Shown in pieces: positions 48,929 to 58,671 of a DNA stretch of 63,657 nucleotides. Position 1 is the first letter of the stretch, and the number at the start of each line of letters is the position of its first letter. Location: contig JAJTHL010000026.1 in assembly GCA_021298595.1 (NCBI GenBank), forward strand, positions 1 through 63,657. The letters run 5' to 3'. The stretch comes from Alphaproteobacteria bacterium. Lineage in GTDB: Bacteria > Pseudomonadota > Alphaproteobacteria > Caedimonadales > UBA1908. The notes below the pieces were generated by a model that saw nothing but the letters and a program-made list of their open reading frames with translations, had not been told where the DNA came from and did not search any database. A program made the position numbers and the translations under genes.

Positions 48929-49330
48929 ATGAAATACACAATGGTTCCTTTATCGAGCTTTATGGCAGTAAGCGCCTTGCAGGCAACAGGGCATGTTCCA
49001 CCACCCGCCCCCATGATACCCGCTCCTGTGGTGGCGCCAGCTCCCCTGCCCCATAATTTCAATGCGCAGGTTTTCTTGCTCCTTAACCCCGATGTTGACC
49101 AAATGACCGCGCATATGACACCTTTGAACAGGGAAGTGTTTGCAGAAAATTACTACAGACGCTTCGGCGTCCATGAAAACCGGCCTTACTTAATTAATCC
49201 CCAGAGATATTTTCAGCTAAATCCCGATATCGGCCAACTAGCCGTCAATATGCCACCTGCCCAGCAACAGGCTTTTGCCCAACAACATTTTATAAATCAC
49301 GGCATGGCAGAAGGCCGTGAGTTCAGATAA
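48929..49330 (+). CDS. Small secreted protein with two HGxxEGR repeats
   Basis: A 133-residue protein: short hydrophobic start (MVPLSSFMAVSALQATG), a proline/alanine linker (PPPAPMIPAPVVAPAPLP) and two copies of a 45-residue unit: FNAQVFLLLNPDVDQ...YYRRFGVHENRPY and INPQRYFQLNPDIGQ...HFINHGMAEGREF. The same unit occurs five times in the NUDIX-repeat protein at 51511-53019. GGAG lies six bases before the ATG at 48929. A hairpin follows. Probably exported and a binding module; function unknown. Confidence 0.65.
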   Translation: MKYTMVPLSSFMAVSALQATGHVPPPAPMIPAPVVAPAPLPHNFNAQVFLLLNPDVDQMTAHMTPLNREVFAENYYRRFGVHENRPYLINPQRYFQLNPDIGQLAVNMPPAQQQAFAQQHFINHGMAEGREFR

Positions 49331-49342
49331 GGGCGATTTGCC

Positions 49343-49380
49343 TTGCCCCCTAAGGGCCCACCTGGGGGCCTTGGGGGCAA
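49343..49380 (+). terminator. Bidirectional terminator hairpin
   Basis: Very GC-rich nested hairpin TTGCCCCC...GGGGGCAA with inner AAGG/CCTT and CCC/GGG pairs, between the small repeat gene and the convergent CapD-like gene. Confidence 0.6.
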
Positions 49381-49395
49381 TAAATCGTTTTGTCA

Positions 49396-51297
49396 TTACA
49401 CCCCCCGAAGGGCGGCCCTGATGCCTTTGTCATCGTGGGCTGCGGCAAGAGTTTTAAGCGTTTGCACCACAGAGGTCACATCGAGTTTTCCGTGTAAGAC
49501 AAGGCTGTACCTCGATGACACCGCCGTTTTCGAAAGGGGCGCGTGGATCACCTCAAAGGAAGCCCCTAAAAAGGGATGCCCAACAGGCACGCGCCTGAGG
49601 GCGGGTGCTGGCACATCGTGGGGCGACAGGGACTGAATATGCACCACAAGCTCTTCGGGCGAGACCACCAGATCAGGCACAAGCCAAAGCCCTTCCCCAG
49701 GTTCCAAGGGGTTTTTGACAAGCCCAGCCAGAGCCCCCATCAGCCGCTCGCCCAACATTTCCAAAGAAAGTGACCGGTAAAGGGTCAAGGATTCTGGAAT
49801 GTCCACAAGACTGCCCGGCGTGTCAAGGGCTGCCTCGATGCGCGAGGGAAGGGAATCCTCATCTTCGAAAATATATCCTGTCCTGATGACCGTCACGTCT
49901 TGGGCCAGCATAAAAGCCTCAACAAGATTATAAAGCGCCCCGATCTGTGTGGTTGCGGGACCGGGCTCGCCTGGCAAAACATACACCAGCTTGGCATTTT
50001 CTTGCTTTTTAGCGGTCGCGATGAGGTGTTCGACCTCTTTCATCAAAAGGGTATAGGCTTGGGATAAATGTTTGTCCACAAAGCTTGCGTGACTCAAAGA
50101 AGGCGTCGCCATAATAAAGGCAGGTTTAGCCTGGATCATGACATCCTCAAAGCTGTCTTGATCACGGGAAAGGAGTAGATGCGTCTGAATGGGACGGTCA
50201 AGGGCTGGCAGGTCGTGCTGGACTTCCCACAAGAGCGTTTCACTCAGATCACACAAGGTCAGACCGCGCACGTCCACCTCTTGAGTGAGGTAACTGGCCA
50301 CAGCCCGCATCAAAGGTTGTCCTGCATGCACCAAAAGAACTTCTTTCCCTCGAAGGGGGGACGGCGCTTTTTTCGGATGGGAGACCGAGCGCCTCAGAAG
50401 CTCTTCCAAGACAAAGGGCGTCACGGTTGGATGACCTTTTTCCAGATGATCGATGTGCGACAGGCACACCCCTAAGGGGTGAAGGGCTTTTGTCAGCTGA
50501 AGAAGTGCCTGGGCGGACTCTGTAATGGGATCAAGGAGGACCACGTGGTGGGGATGACGCCCCTCGAGATTCAGCTGCTCCACAACACTTGCCGCGCTTG
50601 CCATGGTACCAAGCACCCGAATGCCGTCGAGATGCCTTAGGGCGCTACTGGGGGTATCAAGACATCCCAGGACCTGGTAAGGCTTGCCTGGTATTTGCCC
50701 CAACACCTGAAGAGCCGTTTGAATAGCTTTGGCATTGCCTAGGAGAAGAAGGCGCGTTTCCGGGGTGCTGGCGTAGGTGTGCACCCCTCCATCCAGCCAA
50801 CGACTGCGAAGAAACTTGACGGTGATCCGCGCCAAACATAAAAGAAAGGTTGTCACGGCCCACAAAACAAAGATGGTGGATCGTGGCCAGGGGCTATTTT
50901 TTCCCATGAGCACCATCAAAGGAAAATATATGCCGCAACTGTAAATGGCCGCAAGACACACCGCCACAAACTCGTGAAGTGAAAAATAGTGCCACACGCT
51001 ACGGTAAAGTTGCAGCCATAAAAAAATGGAGGCACTCACAAGGGTATAGATAAGGCTATGCTTTAAGAGGGCTCCGTCAAGGCTGCCTGTGCGCATCCAA
51101 ACGGCAAGGGGCACAGAGACGGCGGCAATCAAAAGATCATGTGCAAAAATGCCGTGACGCTTTTCAATCAAGGATAAAACGGTGCGCGACCTGCCCATGC
51201 CTTGCGTCATGAGCGCGGCGATCAAAGCCCAACTTTTTGCGATTTTAGCTTGCCATACTGCTGCTTTTTGCACGGTGCGCCCTACTCCATCTTTCAT
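49396..51297 (-). CDS. Degenerate CapD/PglF-like polysaccharide biosynthesis protein
   Basis: A 633-residue membrane protein with the layout of nucleoside-diphosphate-sugar dehydratases of the FlaA1/CapD/WbpM type: four N-terminal helices (HDLLIAAVSVPLAVW, LVSASIFLWLQLYRSVW, VAVCLAAIYSCGIYFPLMVLM, VLWAVTTFLLCLARITV), a CoA-binding-like Rossmann domain (RLLLLGNAKAIQTAL...LGCLD), then a C-terminal SDR-like domain. In the SDR part the usual GxxGSIG nucleotide loop reads LLVHAGQPLMRA and no YxxxK is evident; IDLMxxE landmarks are also gone. It is therefore likely an inactive or repurposed relative. Single gene; AGGG precedes the ATG. Confidence 0.75.
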   Translation of the reverse strand: MKDGVGRTVQKAAVWQAKIAKSWALIAALMTQGMGRSRTVLSLIEKRHGIFAHDLLIAAVSVPLAVWMRTGSLDGALLKHSLIYTLVSASIFLWLQLYRSVWHYFSLHEFVAVCLAAIYSCGIYFPLMVLMGKNSPWPRSTIFVLWAVTTFLLCLARITVKFLRSRWLDGGVHTYASTPETRLLLLGNAKAIQTALQVLGQIPGKPYQVLGCLDTPSSALRHLDGIRVLGTMASAASVVEQLNLEGRHPHHVVLLDPITESAQALLQLTKALHPLGVCLSHIDHLEKGHPTVTPFVLEELLRRSVSHPKKAPSPLRGKEVLLVHAGQPLMRAVASYLTQEVDVRGLTLCDLSETLLWEVQHDLPALDRPIQTHLLLSRDQDSFEDVMIQAKPAFIMATPSLSHASFVDKHLSQAYTLLMKEVEHLIATAKKQENAKLVYVLPGEPGPATTQIGALYNLVEAFMLAQDVTVIRTGYIFEDEDSLPSRIEAALDTPGSLVDIPESLTLYRSLSLEMLGERLMGALAGLVKNPLEPGEGLWLVPDLVVSPEELVVHIQSLSPHDVPAPALRRVPVGHPFLGASFEVIHAPLSKTAVSSRYSLVLHGKLDVTSVVQTLKTLAAAHDDKGIRAALRGV

Positions 51298-51450
51298 AAC
51301 CCTGTGATGTTATGCGATGGTATCACGCCTTTGTAAACCCCGGAATGTCTCTTTCATTTTTTAATCTAAAGCGATCTTTGCCTTAAATAAGGTAACAATC
51401 AGCATTCAAAAAACAAAAACCATCCTTTCGAGAAAAACGCAGAACTTTAT

Positions 51451-51479
51451 TTGACAAAAAAACAAAAATTACCTATATA
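51451..51479 (+). promoter_or_regulatory. Promoter of the NUDIX-repeat gene
   Basis: Consensus TTGACA (51451-51456), a 17-base spacer and TATATA (51474-51479), 32 bases before the ATG. This is one of the best sigma70-type promoters in the window, predicting strong expression. Confidence 0.65.
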
Positions 51480-51510
51480 AAATGCAATAACACATTATGT
51501 TGGGATCAAC

Positions 51511-53019
51511 ATGAACAAACGTTTTATCTCTGCCGCTCTTTTACTTCTTTCTGCGCAAAGTATTTTTGCCAGCCAAAATGCGACTTTCTATCTGAATAAC
51601 GATCTGCAAAAACCCGTAAAGGGCGGCGGCGCCCTTTTGCTCAAGAGTTATTTTGAAGATCATCCCGATGGGCGCGGCGAAGACTTATGTCTTTTAGTGG
51701 GACACGAAAAAAACTTAGGATACTGGTCTTTGCCTGCGGGCGGTGCCGAATTAAAAGATAGTAACATTATTGGCACCATAAAACGTGAAACCTTGGAAGA
51801 AACCGGCGGTGTTGTGAACGTATCAGGTAGCGAGCCTGTTCTTTACTCTCGTAAGTTTGGGCGCGCTTTTGCAGTGGTTGCCGATGATACCTTGGGCTGT
51901 AACGACCTTACAACAGCTGTACAAAATGCCATCGCCAACCCAGCGCTTGGAGGAGCTTGGAAGGAAATGGACCGTTATACCGCCATTTCTGTGAGTGAAA
52001 TCACCCGCAAGGCGGAAGTGATCCGCGCGCATTGGGAAAAGATTGCACCCACCATTATTCACAAAAAGACAGGACAGCCCTGCACGTACAACACGCTGTG
52101 GCATCATGATGCAACTCATAACTTGCCCGCTGCCGTTTCGCCAGCAATGACAAAACACGGAAGCACCATCGAACTCATCACCCGAACTGGCGTGCCCATT
52201 CGTTTTAGCGCGTTTTATTTTGGGTCCATTGTGGACAGACTTGGGGACTTTAAAAACCGCGTTGCAGCCACCCGCCTACCTCGCGGGTTTTCCCCCGAGA
52301 CGTACCTGAACATCAACCCTGACTTAGCGGTCCTAACCCAAGGACAAAATCCTTCTAAGGTTGACGGCGTACTTTCTAACCACTATCGCACCCACGGCAG
52401 GCTCGAAAATCGTGATTTTTCCCTCCCTAAGAACTTTGAACCTAGCGTCTATCTAGACCTCCACCCTGACGTGAAGGCCGCCACCACGGGGCTCTCCCAA
52501 AAAGCTGCTAACGCCTATGCTCAACTTCACTATGCCAAACATGGGGCTCAGGAAAAAAGATCCTACGGTATCCCGGACAGCTTTAATTACAAAATCTACT
52601 TTGCTTTAAATCAGGATGTAGAAAAGGCTTTTTCAGGGCTTTCCCCTAAAGCACAGGCCATGGAGGCAAGGAAACATTTCCATTTCAACGGAAAGGCAGA
52701 AGGACGCCTTTACAAGCTTCCCCCCCATTTTGACCCCAGCATTTACCTTGACCTTCATCCAGACCTGGCACAACATGTGGCCAAAAATGGGATGTCTCGC
52801 AATGAGGCGCGCGCTTTTGCCAAAGTGCATTATGCAAAACATGGCATGACGGAAGGCAGGTCATACGGCGTACCCGTTGATTTCGATATCGATCAGTACT
52901 TTGCTTTGAACCCAGATGTTCTCCAGGTTGTTGTAGGCATGTCATCCCGGGACAAAAATGCCTTTGCCCGTAGGCACTTTGTGTTTCGTGGTGCAAAAGA
53001 AAACCGACGCTACAATTAA
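51511..53019 (+). CDS. Secreted NUDIX domain fused to five HGxxEGR repeats
   Basis: A 502-residue protein: signal peptide (RFISAALLLLSAQSIFA), a NUDIX domain at about 35-245 (YWSLPAGGAELKDS, box core RETLEETGG at 92-100), and five 50-residue repeats at about 259-303, 309-352, 358-401, 407-452 and 458-501. Each repeat reads roughly F.P..YL.L(N/H)PD(V/L)....G.......A..HY..HG..E.R.Y. Repeats alternate between two sub-types (YLDLHPD and YFALNPDV). The tail is probably a binding or surface module; the enzyme may act on extracellular nucleotides. A strong promoter precedes and a terminator follows. The fusion is not one I recognise. Confidence 0.8.
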   Translation: MNKRFISAALLLLSAQSIFASQNATFYLNNDLQKPVKGGGALLLKSYFEDHPDGRGEDLCLLVGHEKNLGYWSLPAGGAELKDSNIIGTIKRETLEETGGVVNVSGSEPVLYSRKFGRAFAVVADDTLGCNDLTTAVQNAIANPALGGAWKEMDRYTAISVSEITRKAEVIRAHWEKIAPTIIHKKTGQPCTYNTLWHHDATHNLPAAVSPAMTKHGSTIELITRTGVPIRFSAFYFGSIVDRLGDFKNRVAATRLPRGFSPETYLNINPDLAVLTQGQNPSKVDGVLSNHYRTHGRLENRDFSLPKNFEPSVYLDLHPDVKAATTGLSQKAANAYAQLHYAKHGAQEKRSYGIPDSFNYKIYFALNQDVEKAFSGLSPKAQAMEARKHFHFNGKAEGRLYKLPPHFDPSIYLDLHPDLAQHVAKNGMSRNEARAFAKVHYAKHGMTEGRSYGVPVDFDIDQYFALNPDVLQVVVGMSSRDKNAFARRHFVFRGAKENRRYN

Positions 53020-53036
53020 TTAATACTTTTACCCAC

Positions 53037-53090
53037 GCTTTTAAAGGCCATTTTGTCTGCGACCTCTTAGTCAAAGTGGCCTTTAAAAGC
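53037..53090 (+). terminator. Terminator of the NUDIX-repeat gene
   Basis: A 19-base imperfect stem GCTTTTAAAGGCCATTTTG/CAAAGTGGCCTTTAAAAGC with a 16-base loop, followed by TCTTTAATCC. Confidence 0.75.
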
Positions 53091-53305
53091 TCTTTAATCC
53101 TAGGATCAATGCACCCATGGGCCCCTTGTGTTGAGAAGCCCTGGAACAAAAATTCCCGCAAAGGGTTCGTCTTAAATACCTTCGCAGATTACTTTCCAAC
53201 ACATCCCTTATTTTTGTAGATCGCATAAATATATGAGACTTGAATCAATCAAGCGCGTGTTGTGCGAACGGGCCGTCTTTTCTCGGGGCATGCGCCCAAA
53301 ACTTC
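53091..53305. other. Spacer before tRNA-Met
   Basis: No gene or repeat seen between the NUDIX-repeat terminator and the tRNA promoter. Confidence 0.3.
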
Positions 53306-53334
53306 TTGACACAAAAGTGATCCCATTTTATAGG
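53306..53334 (+). promoter_or_regulatory. tRNA-Met promoter
   Basis: TTGACA (53306-53311), 17-base spacer, TATAGG (53329-53334), ending 13 bases before the tRNA 5' end. Confidence 0.65.
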
Positions 53335-53347
53335 TAGCACATCTTGT

Positions 53348-53424
53348 GGCGGAGTAGCTCAGCTGGTTAGAGCAGCGGAATCATAATCCGCGTGTCGGGG
53401 GTTCAAGTCCCTCCTCCGCTACCA
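53348..53424 (+). tRNA. tRNA-Met (anticodon CAT, elongator type)
   Basis: A 77-base cloverleaf: acceptor GGCGGAG pairs with CTCCGCT (first pair G-U), D-arm GCTCAGCTGGTTAGAGC, anticodon stem GCGGA/TCCGC with loop ATCATAA giving CAT at 53382-53384, T-arm GGGGGTTCAAGTCCCTC-like, and encoded CCA end. The paired first base and acceptor sequence fit elongator Met rather than initiator; an Ile2 tRNA with modified C34 cannot be formally excluded. It runs towards the convergent cysNC gene ten bases away. Confidence 0.93.
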
Positions 53425-53433
53425 CCACTTCCT

Positions 53434-55353
53434 TTAAACAGATCTTAAATCCTTTAGTTTTTCCTGAACGAGCGACACCCCTTCTTCGATGGTCATGGGG
53501 TACTGAAGCAGCACATCGGGCGCCACTGGTGCTTCGTAAGGGCTGTTGATGCCTGAGAAATTCGGGATAAGCCCCTTTCGTGCTTGGCCGTAAAGTCCTT
53601 TTGGATCACGCGCCTCGCACACTTCAAGGGGCGTGGCCACATAAACTTCGACAAAATGATCGTCGCCCACAAGCTCTCGCACCCTTTGACGGTCCCTGGC
53701 AAAGGGCGAAATAAACGACGCAATGACCACAAGCCCCGCATCCAGCATAAGCTTTGCCACTTCCGCCACACGGCGAATGTTTTCAACCCGGTCCTCTTCG
53801 CTAAAGCCAAGATCTTTGCTAAGGCCATGGCGCACATTGTCCCCATCCAAAAGATATGTCCTGTATCCGTCGCTGTGCAAGGCGATTTCTAGGGCGTTGG
53901 CATAGGTCGACTTGCCAGATCCCGAAAGACCCGTAAACCAAATCACGCGGCCCTTGTGGGCATTAAGCTTTTCACGCTCTCCCCTCGTAATTGTTAGGGG
54001 CTGGGTATGGACATTTTGAGCGCGCCTCATGGTGTGACGAATCACGCCTGCCGCAACCGTTGCATGGGTCATCCGGTCAATGAGGATAAAGCCTCCCAGG
54101 GTCTTAGAATCCTCAAAGGGTGCATAGACAATGGGGCGCTGAGTTGCAATCACGCACACCGCAATATCATTAAGATGAAGCCCTTTGCATGGTTTCTTTT
54201 GAAATGTTTGAATATCAATCTGGTGTTTGATGGACGTGAGGGAGGCTGGCACCGTTTGCGTGGCGAGCTTAAGATCATAGCTTCGTCCCACAAGGCCTGT
54301 GGGCTCGATCATCCAGACAAGGGTGGCTTCAAATTGATCCGTCATTGAAAGAGGTGCCTTGGCAAGGGAAAAGACTTCGCCGCGCGCCGCTTCAATCTCA
54401 CGGTCTAAGGTGAGGGTGATCGCCTGGCGTGCCCAGGCACTCTCAAGGAGGCCATCCATGGTCACAAGGCTTTGGATGCGCGCGGTTTGTCCCGAGGAAG
54501 TTGCACGGATCTCATCTCCGACCCTCAAGCGCCCTTGGGCAAGGGTGCCAGCATAGCCCCTAAAGGCTTCACTGGGGCGACTGACCCACTGGACAGGAAA
54601 AATGGCTTCTTCTTTGTCCGTGTGAGCGTCTTGAACGGGCACCGTTTCCAAGTATCCCATCAAGGTTGGCCCTTTGTACCACCCCAGATACGGCGACCTT
54701 TTCATAATATTCTCGCCTTTTAACGCCGACAACGGCATGGCAAGGGGCGCGTCAAACTTCATTTCTTTAGAAAGCACCCTAAAGTCTTCTTCGATGCGCC
54801 GGAATACTTCCTCCTTATGATCAACCAAGTCCATTTTATTGACCACAAGGAGGACATGTTTGATGCCCATCATTGACACGAGATAAGCGTGGCGTTTTGT
54901 TTGGGGCATCAGACCGGCCCGTGCGTCTACCAGCAAAAGGGCAACGTCTGCCGTGGACGCCCCCGTCACCATGTTACGCGTGTATTGCTCGTGTCCTGGT
55001 GTATCCGCCACGATGAATTTGCGTTTATTTGTGGCAAAAAAGCGGTAGGCGACGTCAATGGTAATCCCTTGCTCTCGCTCGGCCGCAAGACCGTCCACCA
55101 GAAGCGCAAAATCTATCTGATCGCCTTGGGTTCCCTGTTTTTTTGATTCCTTTTCAAGGGATGCCATCTGGTCATCAAAAATCATTTGCGATTCGTACAG
55201 AAGACGACCAATTAAGGTACTTTTGCCGTCATCCACGCTGCCACACGTGATAAAGCGCAACAAATCCAAATGGCTTTCTCGCTCAAAAAAAGCGTCCACC
55301 TTCGCCGCGCTTTCTTGTAATTCTCTTGCTAAAGTGACTGGTTTCCTACCCAT
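53434..55353 (-). CDS. cysN: CysNC, bifunctional ATP sulfurylase GTPase subunit / APS kinase
   Basis: A 639-residue fusion. Residues 1-440 are the CysN GTPase that drives ATP sulfurylase: G1 [14 protein letters not shown], the [14 protein letters not shown] switch, [12 protein letters not shown] and NKMDLVD. Residues about 455-639 are APS kinase: Walker [45 protein letters not shown] and GLYGQARKG. Together with CysD it converts sulfate to APS and then PAPS. The ATG directly abuts the cysD stop. Fusion CysNC is common in Proteobacteria. Confidence 0.96.
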   Translation of the reverse strand: MGRKPVTLARELQESAAKVDAFFERESHLDLLRFITCGSVDDGKSTLIGRLLYESQMIFDDQMASLEKESKKQGTQGDQIDFALLVDGLAAEREQGITIDVAYRFFATNKRKFIVADTPGHEQYTRNMVTGASTADVALLLVDARAGLMPQTKRHAYLVSMMGIKHVLLVVNKMDLVDHKEEVFRRIEEDFRVLSKEMKFDAPLAMPLSALKGENIMKRSPYLGWYKGPTLMGYLETVPVQDAHTDKEEAIFPVQWVSRPSEAFRGYAGTLAQGRLRVGDEIRATSSGQTARIQSLVTMDGLLESAWARQAITLTLDREIEAARGEVFSLAKAPLSMTDQFEATLVWMIEPTGLVGRSYDLKLATQTVPASLTSIKHQIDIQTFQKKPCKGLHLNDIAVCVIATQRPIVYAPFEDSKTLGGFILIDRMTHATVAAGVIRHTMRRAQNVHTQPLTITRGEREKLNAHKGRVIWFTGLSGSGKSTYANALEIALHSDGYRTYLLDGDNVRHGLSKDLGFSEEDRVENIRRVAEVAKLMLDAGLVVIASFISPFARDRQRVRELVGDDHFVEVYVATPLEVCEARDPKGLYGQARKGLIPNFSGINSPYEAPVAPDVLLQYPMTIEEGVSLVQEKLKDLRSV

Positions 55354-56868
55354 TTAAAAATATCCCTCTTGCTTTTTCTTTTCCATGGATGCGGCCGAGT
55401 CCGAATCAATAAGTCTTCCTTGACGCTCGCTGGTTTTAGCCGCAAGCAATTCAAGGATGATATCCTCTAAGGAACTTGCCTCGGATTCAATGGCCCCCGT
55501 TAAGGGGTAACACCCAAGGGTCCTAAACCTCACTTTTTTCAACATGATGGCGTCGCCCGGCATCATCTGGAAACGATTGTCATCCACCATAATGAGCGCC
55601 CCTTGGCGGGCAACGACTGGACGCACAGCAGCAAAATAAAGGGGAACGATGGGAATTTTTTCGCGGTAGATATACTGCCAGATATCAAGTTCCGTCCAGT
55701 TTGACAAAGGAAAGACGCGCATACTTTCGCCTTCGTGTTTGCGTCCGTTGTATAAATCCCAAAGCTCTGGTCGTTGGTTTTTAGGATCCCAATGATGGGT
55801 TTTGGTGCGAAAGGAAAACACCCGCTCTTTGGCGCGGCTTTTTTCTTCATCACGCCTAGCCCCCCCAAAGGCAGCGTCAAAACCGTATTGGTCCAGTGCC
55901 TGCTTCAATCCCTGGGTTTTCATGATGTCCGTGTGAAGGGCACTGCCATGATCAAAGGGGTTAATCCCTTTTTCTACCCCTTCGGGATTGATGTGGATAA
56001 TAAGATCCATGCCAGCAAGGGTCGCCATTTGGTCCCTGAATCTATACATTTCTTGGAATTTCCATCTTGTATCCACATGAAGCAGAGGAAACGGCGGGGG
56101 GGCTGGATAAAAAGCTTTCCTGGCCAAATGCAACATCACCGCGCTGTCTTTTCCGACGGAGTACAACATCACAGGATTGCGCGCTTCTGCCATCACTTCT
56201 CTCATGATGTGGATACTTTGAGCCTCTAAGAGATCTAGATGAGACAAGACGTTGGACGGTGCAGATGTGACATTTCTCTTCGCCTCCTGTTGGATGTCCA
56301 TGGAGCGGGTCACAGACCGACCTGGGCCGTACGCCGCAAGGGCAAAACCCACAGTTCTCCCGTCGTCGTACGTCAAATCGCCACCACTCTTTTCTTGGAC
56401 CAAAAGTCGCACAAGCTCGACCAGATCCCTGTGGGGCCAGATCAATAAATTCTTTTTCATATAGCGTGAAAGCACCCCTAGGGCCTCATAAAGCTCTTTG
56501 AGGCTGGGCGACGCCTTCAAAAAAAGCCATTTTCTTGCCTGACGGGCGTCCGTTGCCAGCAGAAGGGTTTGACCATCTTTAGTACGGCTCGTCTGTAGAA
56601 ACAGGGATAAAACGCGCTTTTTTTTTGCTTCGTCCATAAGACTCTCTTGCACGCTTACTTTTAAGGGGTCTCCCGTCTCGTCGCGCACGTTATCCAAAGT
56701 CAAGAGCGTTGGTAACAAGGCAGATTTTTCGATAAGACGTTCGGCTGCACGCCTTGTGGCAGGCGTCACCTCTTGAAACATGGCTTCACACACAGCCTCG
56801 GTATCCCAAGGAAGGGGACGGGATTGTGCATCAAAGCGTTGAGAGAAAAACGGATATTTTGCCGTCAT
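55354..56868 (-). CDS. cysD: CysD, ATP sulfurylase small subunit with unusual N-terminal extension
   Basis: A 504-residue protein, far longer than the usual 300. The C-terminal part from about residue 205 is a complete Cys[46 protein letters not shown] (PP-loop SVGKDS), [46 protein letters not shown] and [16 protein letters not shown]. The first 200 residues ([29 protein letters not shown]...) are not CysD and not a domain I recognise. The ATG at 56868 is preferred over a GTG 18 codons upstream. It works with CysNC in the same operon. Confidence 0.9.
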   Translation of the reverse strand: MTAKYPFFSQRFDAQSRPLPWDTEAVCEAMFQEVTPATRRAAERLIEKSALLPTLLTLDNVRDETGDPLKVSVQESLMDEAKKKRVLSLFLQTSRTKDGQTLLLATDARQARKWLFLKASPSLKELYEALGVLSRYMKKNLLIWPHRDLVELVRLLVQEKSGGDLTYDDGRTVGFALAAYGPGRSVTRSMDIQQEAKRNVTSAPSNVLSHLDLLEAQSIHIMREVMAEARNPVMLYSVGKDSAVMLHLARKAFYPAPPPFPLLHVDTRWKFQEMYRFRDQMATLAGMDLIIHINPEGVEKGINPFDHGSALHTDIMKTQGLKQALDQYGFDAAFGGARRDEEKSRAKERVFSFRTKTHHWDPKNQRPELWDLYNGRKHEGESMRVFPLSNWTELDIWQYIYREKIPIVPLYFAAVRPVVARQGALIMVDDNRFQMMPGDAIMLKKVRFRTLGCYPLTGAIESEASSLEDIILELLAAKTSERQGRLIDSDSAASMEKKKQEGYF

Positions 56869-56959
56869 AAAGAAACCTATTTTTGTCGTGACATGTAAAC
56901 GCCATTTGTTTATAGTGAGCACAAATTAATTTTTCAAGAAAATTACAGAAAAAGATCTC

Positions 56960-57793
56960 GTGGAAGATACATTGCGACAAAAACCTTTCTGGCATCCGTT
57001 ACTAGGTCTGGCACAAGAAGCCGGAAAAATCATTATGGAGATCTACAAGGAGCCCGCCCAAGAAGTTGTTCACAAGGATGACGCCTCTCCTTTAACGCGC
57101 GCGGATCTTGCCGCACACACCCTTATCTGGGAAGGGTTGACTCGCCATACCCCCGATATTCCCATTGTGTGTGAGGAAAAAACCGTCAATCTTGAAACCT
57201 TGGAGCAAACGCAACGCTTCTGGCTTGTGGACCCCTTAGACGGCACCAAAGAATTCCTTAGCCGAAATGGCATGTTCACTGTGAATATAGCACTCATCGA
57301 GAATCATTTCCCAGTTTTGGGCATTATTTATGCGCCGACCCATGGCACTTTGTATTGGGGGGCAAAGGCTTGGGGCGCCTGGAAAGCCACCCCCAAAGGC
57401 ACTTCCAGGATCGCAACTTGCCCCATCGCTTCTCCCGTTCGGCTTGTTGTAAGCCAAAGCCATTTAAATCAAGAGACACAGGGTTTTGTTGACGGCTTTG
57501 AGCAGCACACGGCCGTTAAAATGGGCTCATCCCTTAAGTTTTGTGCCATCGCCGAAGGAAAAGCCGACATCTATCCAAGGTTTGCCACCACGTCTCAGTG
57601 GGACACAGCAGCCGGCCAGGCTATTTTAGAGGGAGCGGGTGGTTACGTTTTTACCAAAGACGGCAGGCGCCTTTCATACGGACACCCTTCACCGCTCAAT
57701 CCATCCTTCGTCGGGGCAAGCCTTTCCTATGAACAATTACTGGCCATGCAAAGACCCTCACATACTTTTCACCCTTCCTCCCCTACCTCATAG
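56960..57793 (+). CDS. cysQ: CysQ, 3'(2'),5'-bisphosphate nucleotidase
   Basis: A 277-residue Mg-dependent phosphatase of the inositol-monophosphatase family that turns PAP into AMP (and can act on PAPS). Metal-site motifs: CEEK near residue 71, WLVDPLDGTKEFL at about 92, and SQWDTAAGQAILEGAGG at about 213. Starts at GTG. It is divergent from cysD-cysNC, with a 90-base shared promoter region, so the sulfate-activation genes are probably co-regulated. Presence implies PAP is formed by a PAPS-using enzyme. Confidence 0.93.
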   Translation: MEDTLRQKPFWHPLLGLAQEAGKIIMEIYKEPAQEVVHKDDASPLTRADLAAHTLIWEGLTRHTPDIPIVCEEKTVNLETLEQTQRFWLVDPLDGTKEFLSRNGMFTVNIALIENHFPVLGIIYAPTHGTLYWGAKAWGAWKATPKGTSRIATCPIASPVRLVVSQSHLNQETQGFVDGFEQHTAVKMGSSLKFCAIAEGKADIYPRFATTSQWDTAAGQAILEGAGGYVFTKDGRRLSYGHPSPLNPSFVGASLSYEQLLAMQRPSHTFHPSSPTS

Positions 57794-57796
57794 ACC

Positions 57797-58594
57797 ATGA
57801 CTCTGGACGTTCATTTTCTTCCTATTGCAGGCGCTTTTGTGGGTTTTCTTGTGGGCCTCACCGGAGTGGGCGGCGGCGCTCTCATGACCCCTCTTCTCTT
57901 AATGGTCTTTGGTCTTGATCTTGCTACCGCCATCGCAACAGATCTTCTTTTTGCTTCTTTGACTAAAATTGCGTCAGGGTACTCCCACTTTAAGGGGCAG
58001 CACGTCGATACCAAAGTCCTAAAACGTTTATGGATGGGAAGCTTACCCGCTTGCTCTGTTGTCGTATTGCTTGTTTCTGGGGGGCTTATTAGCAAAGGTG
58101 GCTCTTATCTTGTTCCTATTGTGGGCACTCTTGTGTGCTTTTCTGGGATTAGTCTGCTCTTTGCTAAAAAAATTCAAGATCATCGTGTCACGGAGCGGCT
58201 CAGCCAGCCTGGGTCTCTTCAAAAAGGTCGCAGAATGTTGACCATCCTGTGCGGAGGAGTTTTGGGAGGCATTGTTGCGCTAACCTCCATAGGCGCCGGC
58301 ACTTTGGGCGCCGTGATGCTACGCGGTCTTTATCCATTACGCATGACCCCCTTAAGACTCGTCGCAACCGACACAGTACATGCCATTCCCATCGCTTTTT
58401 TTGTGGGCCTTGTCTATGCAGGCCTTGGCCACACCGACGTGAAAGTCCTTGGATTGCTCCTTTTAGGTTCCCTCCCTTGTGCCTATTTAGGCAGCGCTTT
58501 CGCAGCGCGCCTGACCTCGGAAAAGTTAAAGTATATCATTGGGCTTCTTCTCATAGGCCTTGGTGGAAAAATGGTTTATAACTTTTTGTACTAG
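57797..58594 (+). CDS. TauE/SafE (TSUP) family anion permease
   Basis: A 265-residue permease with about eight membrane helices in two repeated halves, each starting with the TSUP hallmark: AGAFVGFLVGLTGVGGGALMTPLLLM at residue 10 and GVLGGIVALTSIGAGTLGAVML in the second half. The family moves sulfite, sulfate-related or organosulfonate anions. It begins three bases after the cysQ stop, so a sulfate-uptake role for this activation cluster is a fair inference. Confidence 0.88.
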   Translation: MTLDVHFLPIAGAFVGFLVGLTGVGGGALMTPLLLMVFGLDLATAIATDLLFASLTKIASGYSHFKGQHVDTKVLKRLWMGSLPACSVVVLLVSGGLISKGGSYLVPIVGTLVCFSGISLLFAKKIQDHRVTERLSQPGSLQKGRRMLTILCGGVLGGIVALTSIGAGTLGAVMLRGLYPLRMTPLRLVATDTVHAIPIAFFVGLVYAGLGHTDVKVLGLLLLGSLPCAYLGSAFAARLTSEKLKYIIGLLLIGLGGKMVYNFLY

Positions 58595-58612
58595 TTTCAA
58601 CCCTCGCTTTTC

Positions 58613-58640
58613 TTGACATTCTTTCATTTTTCTCATAAGT
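58613..58640 (+). promoter_or_regulatory. Promoter of the DUF2608-like gene
   Basis: TTGACA at 58613-58618 with a weak ATAAGT 16 bases on; the ATG at 58672 follows. Confidence 0.35.
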
Positions 58641-58671
58641 GTTTCTTGCAGTTCTTGTGAGCCCTCAGATC

